A DNA stretch of 64,000 bases from Haloplasma contractile SSD-17B (GTDB lineage Bacteria; Bacillota_I; Bacilli_A; Haloplasmatales; Haloplasmataceae), in assembly GCF_000215935.2 (NCBI RefSeq), contig NZ_AFNU02000005.1, positions 1 through 64,000 of the forward strand, given 5' to 3'. The notes beneath the pieces were generated by a model that had not been told where the DNA came from, ran no database searches, and worked only from the letters and a program-made list of their open reading frames with translations. Below, piece by piece: positions 36,654 to 43,867 of the stretch (its first letter is position 1; each line of letters starts with the position of its first letter). The position numbers were made by a program, and so were the translations under genes.

Positions 36654-36682
36654 TAAAAAACAAGGCTATGATTTGCCTTGTC
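36654..36682 (-). terminator. Terminator of the GNAT pair
   Basis: ACAAGGC pairs with GCCTTGT on the minus strand and is followed by six T residues. Confidence 0.8.
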
Positions 36683-36683
36683 A

Positions 36684-37157
36684 TTAAAATAAATCATTTA
36701 GTATTTTAATATAGATCGCACATGGGTTACCCACTTCCCACCCTGGATATGGGTCAATCGAATCAACATGCAGGAAACCACATTTCTCGTAAAACAGTCG
36801 TGTTCGTTCATAAGGTTCATAATCGCATGATTGATCTAATGTCTTAACTTCTAATAGTTTCCTACCATTCGTATTTAGTTCTCTTGAAACAAACCCTATT
36901 AATTGCTCTCCGATTCCTTTACGGTGCTCATCAGGATTTACTCCTAACCATGTGATCTCAGCAACACACTTATTTTTAACCGTTATAGAGCAAAAACCAA
37001 CCATTTGATCATGCTTCATAGCAACATATAATTCATGATCATCAAAATCATTTCTCATCTTTTTAAATGCTTCTGTAGTAAAGAGCTCCGGTAACATCTT
37101 CCCTATACGGATTGCATCACCAATATCTTTTGCGCTTCCCTTTTTAAACGTAATCAC
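36684..37157 (-). CDS. GNAT-family N-acetyltransferase
   Basis: The 157-residue protein has the acetyl-CoA binding motif A in WLGVNPDEHRKGIGEQLIGF (R/Q-x-x-G-x-G/A) and a C-terminal YEKCGFLHVD segment, both standard for GNATs. A GTG start follows AAGGAGTGAT. It lies 15 bases behind another GNAT gene and is probably cotranscribed with it. The acceptor substrate is unknown. Confidence 0.88.
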   Translation of the reverse strand: MITFKKGSAKDIGDAIRIGKMLPELFTTEAFKKMRNDFDDHELYVAMKHDQMVGFCSITVKNKCVAEITWLGVNPDEHRKGIGEQLIGFVSRELNTNGRKLLEVKTLDQSCDYEPYERTRLFYEKCGFLHVDSIDPYPGWEVGNPCAIYIKILNDLF

Positions 37158-37172
37158 TTATATCACTCCTTA

Positions 37173-38084
37173 TTAAAAACTATCTAGACTAAGAAAGAGT
37201 AGATTGTTTTTTAATTTATATACTATATCTTTATTTAAGTTGTTGATTGTTTTTAGCATGTACCCTTCATATGGTTGTGTTTTAGTAACTTTAAAGGATG
37301 TCATAATCTGTGATGGATAGTTTACATTTAAATCTTTTTTTCCTATCTTATGAATTATGTACGGTATAAGAGTATCGATTAGATCTTCCTGACCATTTAT
37401 TGCAGAAAACTCTTTTATATGTAGAAATTCCTTCTCAACATTAAAAATAATGTATGCGAGTGCTTCAAATGTATCACTATAAACTAACCAAGAACCTGTA
37501 TTTTTTGATGCCTCATGCTTAATCCACGTTTTAAAGTAATCGAGACTTCGAACTAAAGGTCCGAATTTAGTTGAGCAATAGTCTTTATACAACATAAATA
37601 AATCGGACAACTCTTTTTGTTCCATAAAATTTATTGGCTTTATTATATGATCAAAATGATCACTAGCTTTTATTTTACTTGTGTTAAAGATTTGCTTGAT
37701 TGTTTGCCACCCTAGTTTATTATAATGGTCATGAGTACCCGTTTCGAGGCACGATAAATCAAACCCCTTGTTCTTCATATAAAGGATTGCCATATTAAGA
37801 AGTTTAGTTGAGATTCCTTGTTTTCGGTATTCAAATCGTGTACATACTTCTCCGATTCCACCAAGAGTAAGCACCTTATTCTCACAATAAATTTTACGAT
37901 GGAATACACGTACTGTCCCAATTAAATTACTATCCTTTTCAGCTACAAATATACTATCAATATCTCTCCATGGATCGTTATAAAAGTGATTTTTGAAGTA
38001 TTCAGACGGTTCCTCAAATGCACAACCACATAAATTAAACCAGTCTTCTAATTCGTGCGTTTCTAATGTCCGGTAGTTGATCAT
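37173..38084 (-). CDS. GNAT-family N-acetyltransferase (Eis-like, large form)
   Basis: The 303-residue protein has an N-terminal GNAT domain with LGGIGEVCTRFEYRKQGIS (V/C-P-x-x-R-x-x-G-I-x-x-x-L pattern) and ETGTHDHYNKLGWQ. The second half is less conserved and looks like a degenerate second GNAT or sterol-carrier-like domain, as in Eis-type enzymes. A GGGAGG site precedes the ATG. The target amine is unknown. It is first of a two-gene operon with the smaller GNAT. Confidence 0.82.
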   Translation of the reverse strand: MINYRTLETHELEDWFNLCGCAFEEPSEYFKNHFYNDPWRDIDSIFVAEKDSNLIGTVRVFHRKIYCENKVLTLGGIGEVCTRFEYRKQGISTKLLNMAILYMKNKGFDLSCLETGTHDHYNKLGWQTIKQIFNTSKIKASDHFDHIIKPINFMEQKELSDLFMLYKDYCSTKFGPLVRSLDYFKTWIKHEASKNTGSWLVYSDTFEALAYIIFNVEKEFLHIKEFSAINGQEDLIDTLIPYIIHKIGKKDLNVNYPSQIMTSFKVTKTQPYEGYMLKTINNLNKDIVYKLKNNLLFLSLDSF

Positions 38085-38676
38085 CTAATACCTCCCTATG
38101 CTACTTAAATACATTATAGCAAACTACACTCGTAATACAATCATTCAATATGTAGTATTATAAAAAAAATCAGTTAAATAAAAATTAATTTTGTAATTAT
38201 ATTCCCTGCAATAGGAATGATACCTATTTTTAAATCTTGTTTGATATTAACCCATTACAAAACACAATATTTACTGTTATCTACCAATATTGTGTTTTCA
38301 TCAAATAACTTGAAATTAATGTGATTTTTCTAGGCATGAAAGATACATTAGCAAAATAAATATAAATTCAAGTCCTAAACAACAGTAATAACTAACCCTA
38401 ATATCCCTCTTTTACCCTTTATTTTTATCATACTCCTACTATAGAAACTAATTAAAAATTAATGGTAAAGATGGATTTATTTTCAATATGTTACATTAAC
38501 AGTATGTATCTTATAAAAATTTACGCTAATAAGTCTCATAACAGCAATAACTATTGTTTTATTTCCTTATAACAATGGTATTTTATTCTTAGGAAAATTC
38601 TTACATGTATTAACAAGAATAGAACACAACTTCTATACAAAAAATAAACTTGATATTTAAAAAGGAGGTTCATGAT
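38085..38676. other. Long intergenic region upstream of the spore protein genes
   Basis: No ORF is supported. A hairpin at 38259-38298 (AAAACACAATATT with AATATTGTGTTTT) stands alone. The last part should hold the sspH promoter, possibly read by a forespore sigma factor, but I could not assign boxes with confidence. Confidence 0.4.
38259..38298. terminator. Isolated terminator-like hairpin
   Basis: A 13-bp perfect inverted repeat with A and T flanks is present. No gene directly upstream on either strand explains it. Confidence 0.4.
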
Positions 38677-38856
38677 ATGGAACTAGGACGCGCTAAAGAA
38701 ATTGCTGCTTCACCTGTTATGGCACATGTTACCTATAATGGAACGCAAGTTTACATTCAAAATGTAAATGAGGCAGACGGAACTTGTAGTATATATGAAT
38801 TAAAAAATCCAGATGCGAGAATAGAAGTACCGGCTCAAAACTTATTAGAAAGATAA
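38677..38856 (+). CDS. sspH: Small acid-soluble spore protein, SspH type (copy 1)
   Basis: The 59-residue protein begins MELGRAKEIAASPVMAHVTY and contains YIQNVNEADGTCSIYEL and IEVPAQNLLER. This fits the SspH family (PF08141) pattern: x-x-x-RAKEI-x-x-S-x-x-x-x-V-x-x-x-G-x-x-V-x-I-x-x-V. In Bacillus SspH is made in the forespore as a minor spore-core protein. I use the ATG at 38677 because AAAAGGAGG sits 8 bases upstream. A second copy follows 60 bases later. Confidence 0.85.
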   Translation: MELGRAKEIAASPVMAHVTYNGTQVYIQNVNEADGTCSIYELKNPDARIEVPAQNLLER

Positions 38857-38916
38857 ATTTACCTTACTGTTTATACCCATTCTATAGATATACTATTAGT
38901 AAAGGAGGGCTTTATA

Positions 38917-39096
38917 GTGGATATTAATCGTGCAAGAGAAATATTACAATCACCCAGTATGATTACTGTAACTTACAATGGTTCAGAAATTTATATTAAG
39001 GATCTTAATGCTGAAACTGGTGTTGCAAAAGTACATCCTGTTGGTCAACACGATCAGAATCAGGAAGTGCCTGTGAAAAACCTAATAGAGAAGTAA
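38917..39096 (+). CDS. sspH: Small acid-soluble spore protein, SspH type (copy 2)
   Basis: This gene uses a GTG start with an AAAGGAGGG site 7 bases upstream. The 59-residue product begins MDINRAREILQSPSMITVTY and contains EIYIKDLNAETGVAKVHPV and EVPVKNLIEK. It aligns along its whole length with copy 1, including the RA-K/R-EI start and the EVP-x-x-NL ending, so it is a tandem duplicate. A strong terminator follows, so both copies likely share one transcript. Confidence 0.82.
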   Translation: MDINRAREILQSPSMITVTYNGSEIYIKDLNAETGVAKVHPVGQHDQNQEVPVKNLIEK

Positions 39097-39102
39097 ACAT
39101 AG

Positions 39103-39146
39103 AAGTCCTAATTACAATGATTCCATCGTTGTAATTAGGACTTTTC
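39103..39146 (+). terminator. Terminator of the sspH pair
   Basis: AAGTCCTAATTACAA pairs perfectly with TTGTAATTAGGACTT and is followed by TTTTC. Confidence 0.85.
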
Positions 39147-39250
39147 AATAGGGTATATAATCTATATAATTACACACTTACATATGTAATTTGCACTTAT
39201 TCTAGATCCTAAATTCGTTTAGTTTAACATGGTAATAATATCTATACTCT

Positions 39251-39703
39251 CTAGTCATTCTCTGAAAGTTTTTTAAATAGTTCCTCTGGTGTATCTTCAT
39301 TTATTAAGTCACCACGTATCATTCTTAACGCCATTTTTTCGTCATGAATTTCTTCAGCAGTTCGAACACCTAATCGTCTTATAATTGGTAACGGTGGACA
39401 CCAACCTTGAACAGCGTGCTGAAACAGAAAAAAACTAATAAACAACGGAAGGATAAACCAATATCGATGTACTTGAAATCCTAAGATTAGACTAACAAAT
39501 ATAATAGCAGATGCATTGGCTTCTAATACACTCTCTGTATCCCATTCCCGATTTAATTTCTTAATCCTTTTGTTTAGTAATTCTAGCTCAGCATCTTTAT
39601 ATTTTTCTATTCTCTCCAATGTTTTATCTTTTATTTTCTCATTTACTTTTTGATTGGTATGAAAATGAACACGTTTTGATGTTGGAGGTAATATTCGTTT
39701 CAT
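39251..39703 (-). CDS. DUF2892-like two-pass membrane protein
   Basis: The 150-residue protein has a charged coiled-coil-like N-terminal part (DKTLERIEKYKDAELELLNK), then two adjacent membrane segments at about 65-100. The segment WCPPLPIIRRLGVRTAEEI follows, which resembles the YgaP-like 2TM/DUF2892 signature ending (G-x-C-P-x-x-x-L-G). The tail is acidic. A function as a membrane adaptor is conceivable, but none is established. An AAAGGAGC site precedes the ATG. Confidence 0.7.
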   Translation of the reverse strand: MKRILPPTSKRVHFHTNQKVNEKIKDKTLERIEKYKDAELELLNKRIKKLNREWDTESVLEANASAIIFVSLILGFQVHRYWFILPLFISFFLFQHAVQGWCPPLPIIRRLGVRTAEEIHDEKMALRMIRGDLINEDTPEELFKKLSEND

Positions 39704-40069
39704 TTAATTGCTCCTTTTATCATGATTATGATTTTTATTTTTTGTCAACATGATACTTTTATACTGTTATCATGTTCTTCACCCAAATATCATATAATCA
39801 CAATAAAGAACTCCCGAAAATAGGAAGTTTCTTGATAACCTCAGTATTGGCGGTATATCTTCCATAAACCCTTCGTTCTTAACAATTAAAAATAGAAGTT
39901 AAAGTATTTTTTTTATGATTTCATTAGCTTTTACATTTTTTAGACTTACTCTACCATAGAAGTATATATTAGCATTTCATATTAATACCACTATATGCCT
40001 GCAATAATTTATTCTTATTGTCATTATTTAATAGTAAAATTAATTAAAGAGTTCTGTTAGGAGGCGATT
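39704..40069. other. Intergenic region with possible gene debris
   Basis: A hairpin lies at 39811-39832. Minus-strand codons near 39850-39890 look coding-like but have no start or recognisable family. I can support no gene here. Confidence 0.3.
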
Positions 40070-40298
40070 ATAATTTTAGAAACCGACCGATTAATTCTTA
40101 GACGTTTTAAGCCTGAAGACTATGAAGATTTGTATGAATATCTATCTGATCCTGTTGTTGTGAGATATGAGCCTTACGGAGTATATACGTTAGAAGTATG
40201 TAAAGAACGAGAGTGTATTTTTTGAGTTAAATGATAACGGTGAGCCAAATTGGCAGGGCTCCTATCATTATGCAACCTTGTCATCAGAATGGAAATAA
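40070..40298 (+). pseudogene. GNAT acetyltransferase (RimJ/RimL type) with an internal deletion
   Basis: An AGGAGG site is followed by ATA where ATG is expected, then ILETDRLILRRFKPEDYED and LYEYLSDPVVVRYEPYG, the classic N-terminus of this family. After about 50 residues the frame breaks, and the next frame reads FFELNDNGEPNWQGSYHYA and SSEWK, the classic C-terminus (FFxxDxNGxPxWQDxYxYxxLxxEW). About 100 central residues with the acetyl-CoA motif are missing. The gene has thus lost its start codon, its core and its frame. Confidence 0.85.
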
Positions 40299-40343
40299 AT
40301 AATAACCTCTAATATAATGGCTGAGCCTACATTGGAGGTTTAT

Positions 40344-40616
40344 TTATGTTATTCTTTTAATTGATTCTTGTTTAAACCAATGACGAATTCCTTTTCCTGC
40401 TAAAGGTTCATCCTTGTATCTTGGTATCACGTGTAAATGAGCATGGAATACAGTTTGACCACCTGTTTGACCTACATTCCAACCTACATTATATCCGTCT
40501 GGATTAAATTCAGTATCGATCATATTCTTTACTCGTCTTAATAAATCATAGGTTGATTTCCATTCATTTTCAGCTAAATCGAACACAGTTTCTCTATGTT
40601 GTTTTGGAATAATCAT
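40344..40616 (-). pseudogene. Truncated HIT-family protein
   Basis: The 90-residue frame reads MIIPKQHRETVFDL, then GYNVGWNVGQTGGQTVFHAH and LHVIPRYKDEP. This includes the HxHxH catalytic triad (HAHLHVIPR) of HIT nucleotide hydrolases. Family members are about 130-140 residues and begin some 45 residues earlier (C-x-F-C ... Y-E-D ... NxGHTLIIPK). Here that part is missing, and the sequence directly upstream is the inverted repeat at 40628-40669. No ribosome binding site precedes the ATG, so it is probably dead. Confidence 0.65.
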
Positions 40617-40627
40617 CCGCTCTACAA

Positions 40628-40669
40628 AATCTACCTAAACCTATTCAAAGTCTACTTAATAGGTAGATT
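40628..40669. repeat. Short inverted repeat at the truncation point of the HIT gene
   Basis: AATCTACCT and AGGTAGATT form an inverted repeat. The left arm region AAATCTACCTAAAC also occurs in reverse complement in the 46-bp repeat at 356-401. It marks the point where the HIT gene loses its N-terminus. Confidence 0.4.
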
Positions 40670-40705
40670 CTGCTGAGAAAGTATCACCTTTCTCATTTAA
40701 TTCAT

Positions 40706-40822
40706 CTATGCAACTTTTTGTGTTACATAGCCTGTTAATAGAATTCTAGATTGTTTATAATTCCATTTAGCAGTATATGTTACGTGAGATAAATCCCAAT
40801 TAACATAGTCCGAGCCAGACAA
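40706..40822 (-). pseudogene. Orphan gene fragment
   Basis: The minus strand encodes LSGSDYVNWDLSHVTYTA then NYKQSRILLTGYVTQKVA and a TAG, with no start. It looks like the C-terminal end of a secreted or beta-rich protein, but I do not recognise the family. Confidence 0.3.
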
Positions 40823-40838
40823 TAATGTTTTTTCTTTG

Positions 40839-41298
40839 CTATATTAACACTACTAGTTCACTTAATCCAGTAATTTGTTTTCTATTTGTATTATGAATAG
40901 TTGCAGCAACTCTTGCAACTTGAGATACAATTTCTGTTCGATTAATTTCATCATTACTGAATTGAGTTTGCATCGATGTTCCCTCTATGAATTCATAAAT
41001 AAGAATTATACGATCCTTTAATAGAGTACTATGTAATAAACTAGGAATTCTAATGGTGCTTTTTAAAGCCTTACTAACTGCTATTTCATTTTTATACCCT
41101 TCCGTATTCGGTGGACATATTCTTATTAAAAAACATCCCTTATCCGTAACTACTTTCTTTATAATTGCTATTCCTACAACCACTATCAATAAAATTATAA
41201 GATTCTAAATTACATGAAATGAATTCATTTAATATACTCTTAACTTCTATTGATGACACCTTAGTTCTTGGTATTGATCTCTCCCATATAGCATCCAT
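40839..41298 (-). pseudogene. Broken aminoglycoside-phosphotransferase-fold kinase gene
   Basis: From an ATG at 41296-41298 with an AGAGGAG site, the frame reads MDAIWERSIPRTKVSSIEVK and DSGCRNSNYKE, then shifts at an AAAGAAAG tract. The next frame continues VVTDKGCFLIRICPPNTEGY, IIRIYEF-like IILIYEFIEGTSM and ATIHNTNRKQ. This is the N-lobe of an APH-type kinase. The C-lobe with the HGD and DxD motifs is absent, the frame ending at 40839. The gene is both frameshifted and truncated. Confidence 0.75.
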
Positions 41299-41401
41299 AT
41301 TATAACTCCTCTTTTCTTTAATCACTCTATATTCATTATATCAAATAAACGCGTAATCATCATACAATAATATATTTTTATACATTTTTTGGTAACACCC
41401 C

Positions 41402-41430
41402 TTGACTTTCACTTGATTGTGTAATATATT
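41402..41430 (+). promoter_or_regulatory. Promoter of the MarR/DUF6544 operon
   Basis: TTGACT (41402-41407) and TATATT (41425-41430) are 17 bases apart, a good sigma-A promoter. It overlaps a TTACGTA motif that recurs 24 bases later. Confidence 0.65.
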
Positions 41431-41458
41431 ACGTATATAGGTAATAAGTTACGTAAAT
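41426..41458 (+). promoter_or_regulatory. Candidate MarR operator: two TTACGTA half-palindromes
   Basis: ATATTACGTATAT overlaps the -10 box, and GTTACGTAAA follows. The two palindromic TACGTA cores are about two helical turns apart. Autoregulation by the downstream MarR protein is an inference. Confidence 0.4.
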
Positions 41459-41497
41459 ACTATTATACATATAAAAAGTGGTAAGGAGGTTACGAAT

Positions 41498-41944
41498 ATG
41501 GACTTATTTGATCAGCAAAAAGATATTTTCGGTAAAGTATTTCTTCTCGCTAACAAGCTGCAAATTATCGGTGATGCTCATTTGAAGGAACATGATATTA
41601 CGATCAAACAATGGTTTTTAATTACAGTGATTTCCCATTTTGATGATTCACCAATGATTACAGAGGTTGCTAGTATGATGGGTAGTTCTAGACAGAATGT
41701 AAAACAACTAGCTAATAAACTTCAAGATAGAGGGTTTGTAACGATTGAGAAAGATCGGCAAGATAGCAGAATTCTTCGATTGAAGTTAACAACAAAGAAT
41801 GAAGTGTTCTGGTCTGAAACTGCAGAAAAAGATCGTGACTTTATACTTACACTGTTTAAAGGATTAAGCATTGATGAAATTACACATATGTATTCAGGCA
41901 TTAATAAAGTACTAGAACAAATTGACTACATTGAAAAGAATTAA
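41498..41944 (+). CDS. MarR-family regulator
   Basis: The 148-residue protein has a winged-helix core with ITIKQWFLITVISHFDDSP, recognition segment VASMMGSSRQNVKQLANKL and wing KDRQDSRILRLKLT (D-x-R motif). It belongs to the MarR group that represses neighbouring envelope or efflux genes. A GGTAAGGAGG site precedes the ATG. The DUF6544 gene starts 20 bases after its stop and shares its transcript. The promoter contains two TTACGTA motifs that may be its operators. Confidence 0.92.
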   Translation: MDLFDQQKDIFGKVFLLANKLQIIGDAHLKEHDITIKQWFLITVISHFDDSPMITEVASMMGSSRQNVKQLANKLQDRGFVTIEKDRQDSRILRLKLTTKNEVFWSETAEKDRDFILTLFKGLSIDEITHMYSGINKVLEQIDYIEKN

Positions 41945-41964
41945 TTAAGAGGAGAGGATTAAAT

Positions 41965-42822
41965 ATGACAAGTCTATTGATAAAACGATTAATTATTGCA
42001 TTCATTATATTAGGTACTATTCTTCTGGTTTACTATTCTAGACATCTACATAGGACCTATAAGAGGGATGCTGAAAAAGAATTAACACGAACGAACACTA
42101 TTGAGAGTGATGTAGTAACAGAACAAGACCTAGCGGATTTGCCAGAACCAGTACAAGAGTATCTTCGGTATGTAGGGGTAGTCGGAAAAGAAAAGGTAAA
42201 GAACTTTAGGTTAACAATTGACGGAAACATGAAAACCGATCGCGATAAAGATTGGGCTCCTGTTAAGGTTAAACAAATCAGTTCAACCGATGAAATGACA
42301 CGATTTTTTTATCTTGAAATGAAAATGAAAGGACTTCCGATTTATGGATTACATGCCTATAAAGACGGTAAGGCTATTATGAAAATTAAACTCGGAGGAC
42401 TAATTCCAGTAGTAGATAGCAAGGGGGATCATATGAATCAAGCCGAGACAGTTACCGTGTTCAATGATATGTGTTTAGCGGCACCTGCTACCCTAATTGA
42501 TGATCGAATAGAATGGGAAACAATTGATGATCAGACAGTGAAAGCAACATTCACTAATGAGGGGATTTCTGTATCTGCTACATTATACTTTAACGATCAA
42601 GGTCAACTCACTAATTTTGTATCACACGATCGTTACTTTTCTCCTGAAGGAAAGACGTTTAAAAGTATCCCATGGTCGACACCTATATCTGACTTCAAGG
42701 AGATGAACGGATATATGCTACCTACGTATGGTGAGGCCATATGGAGTTTTGAAGATGAAGAGTTTAGTTATGCACGATTTAACATTCGAAATATTGAGTA
42801 TAATGTTGAAACGGTTGAATAA
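41965..42822 (+). CDS. DUF6544 family membrane-anchored protein
   Basis: One N-terminal membrane segment (residues 5-24, LIKRLIIAFIILGTILLVYYS) is followed by an extracytoplasmic domain of about 250 residues. Features include LPEPVQEYLRYVGVVG, which is a strong marker of the DUF6544 family, then a beta-rich region with GLHAYKDGKAIMKIKLGGLI and LPTYGEAIW. These proteins are often annotated only as hypothetical. Being in an operon with a MarR repressor suggests induction by some chemical stress. A GAGGAGAGG site precedes the ATG. Confidence 0.8.
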   Translation: MTSLLIKRLIIAFIILGTILLVYYSRHLHRTYKRDAEKELTRTNTIESDVVTEQDLADLPEPVQEYLRYVGVVGKEKVKNFRLTIDGNMKTDRDKDWAPVKVKQISSTDEMTRFFYLEMKMKGLPIYGLHAYKDGKAIMKIKLGGLIPVVDSKGDHMNQAETVTVFNDMCLAAPATLIDDRIEWETIDDQTVKATFTNEGISVSATLYFNDQGQLTNFVSHDRYFSPEGKTFKSIPWSTPISDFKEMNGYMLPTYGEAIWSFEDEEFSYARFNIRNIEYNVETVE

Positions 42823-42825
42823 CCA

Positions 42826-42864
42826 AAAATACCATTACATGGATCCATGTAATGGTATTTTTTT
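42826..42864. terminator. Strong terminator
   Basis: AAATACCATTACATGGATCC is one arm of a perfect palindrome (to AATGGTATTT), followed by seven T residues. It is shared by the MarR operon and the convergent carbamoyltransferase-like gene. Confidence 0.9.
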
Positions 42865-42876
42865 AGTAATATAGGA

Positions 42877-43731
42877 TCAGTTAATCTCAATACCCAAGCA
42901 GTATAAAATAATAGCCTGTTTAACATATAATAAATTCTCTTTAAAGGAGTAGCCAACAAAGTAATTAGAATTTATTACTTCACTACTCACTTCTTCATCT
43001 CTATAAAACGGTGGACATGGATTTAACAATGCTCCTTTTTTCGCTAGTTTCATTCTATCTAAAGTAATTTGATAGCTTTTTATATAGTCTTCTGTCTTCA
43101 ATTCCTCTCTTAAAGAGTCCGTTAAGACAATGTCAGTTTTAGGCAGAACAGACTCAAGGTCAGTTAAAAAGGTATAGTGATCATCCTCATAATCAAATTG
43201 ATACCCAGTTTTACAGACATGATTAAAACTCAGATTCATTATGGTTGATATATTTAACCAGGACCTACATATATTGGCATTCTCACCAACAAAGGAATAC
43301 GTCAATTCTCGATAGTCTGTTTTAATTTTACTTATGGCATATAAATCAGATATAATTTCACACGGATGATTGTACGCAGTCATTGCATTTATAATAGGGA
43401 TATTAGAGCACTTAGCTAACATTTCGACTTTATCATATTCTTTATGCCTCACAATCACAGCAGCTGCGAAGTTTTCGATATACTGCACAACATCCTGTAA
43501 TTCTTCTTTCTTATCAAGTGTTTCTGGTGGAAACAAGATACATTCTCCACCTAATGATTTGATTCCCTTCTCAAATGCGATTCGTGTTCTGATGCTCGTT
43601 TGTGGAAAAAATAATACAAAAGTCATCCCTGTTAAAAGATTCGAATAAGAGTCTTGTTTTAAAAGGTCTGTTATTTTATATAAATCTGTTATTTGCTTAG
43701 CATTTAACTCTTTAATTGTTAATAAGTTCAA
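42877..43731 (-). CDS. Aspartate/ornithine carbamoyltransferase family protein
   Basis: The family transfers the carbamoyl group from carbamoyl phosphate to an amine. The phosphate loop is FFPQTSIRTR (41-50), close to the family S-T-R-T-R with T replaced by I. The second motif NHPCEIISDL (121-130) has Glu where HPxQ is usual. The C-terminal NPCPPFYRDEEVSSEV replaces the HCLP of ornithine enzymes. At 284 residues it is a little short, and no arg or pyr genes adjoin. It may use a different amine acceptor. A TTG start follows GGGAGGTG. Confidence 0.8.
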   Translation of the reverse strand: MNLLTIKELNAKQITDLYKITDLLKQDSYSNLLTGMTFVLFFPQTSIRTRIAFEKGIKSLGGECILFPPETLDKKEELQDVVQYIENFAAAVIVRHKEYDKVEMLAKCSNIPIINAMTAYNHPCEIISDLYAISKIKTDYRELTYSFVGENANICRSWLNISTIMNLSFNHVCKTGYQFDYEDDHYTFLTDLESVLPKTDIVLTDSLREELKTEDYIKSYQITLDRMKLAKKGALLNPCPPFYRDEEVSSEVINSNYFVGYSFKENLLYVKQAIILYCLGIEIN

Positions 43732-43830
43732 GAAAACACCTCCCTCACATTAGCTCATAATCCCTTCTTATTACCATTATATCAATAATTTACACTCGAT
43801 TCTTATCATAATTTTTATTTTCTGCTAATT

Positions 43831-43858
43831 AAAAAGGTGTCTTCATTAGAAAACACCT
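43831..43858 (-). terminator. Terminator of the PF09818 ATPase gene
   Basis: AGGTGT pairs with ACACCT on the minus strand and is followed by TTTTT. Confidence 0.65.
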
Positions 43859-43867
43859 CCACACAAC

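Noticed and set aside
37905-37918. CGTACTGTCCC within the large GNAT gene, similar to the REP-like repeat
   Set aside because: Only the GTACTGTCCC part matches, the ATTCAA part is missing, and it lies inside conserved coding sequence, so it is likely chance.
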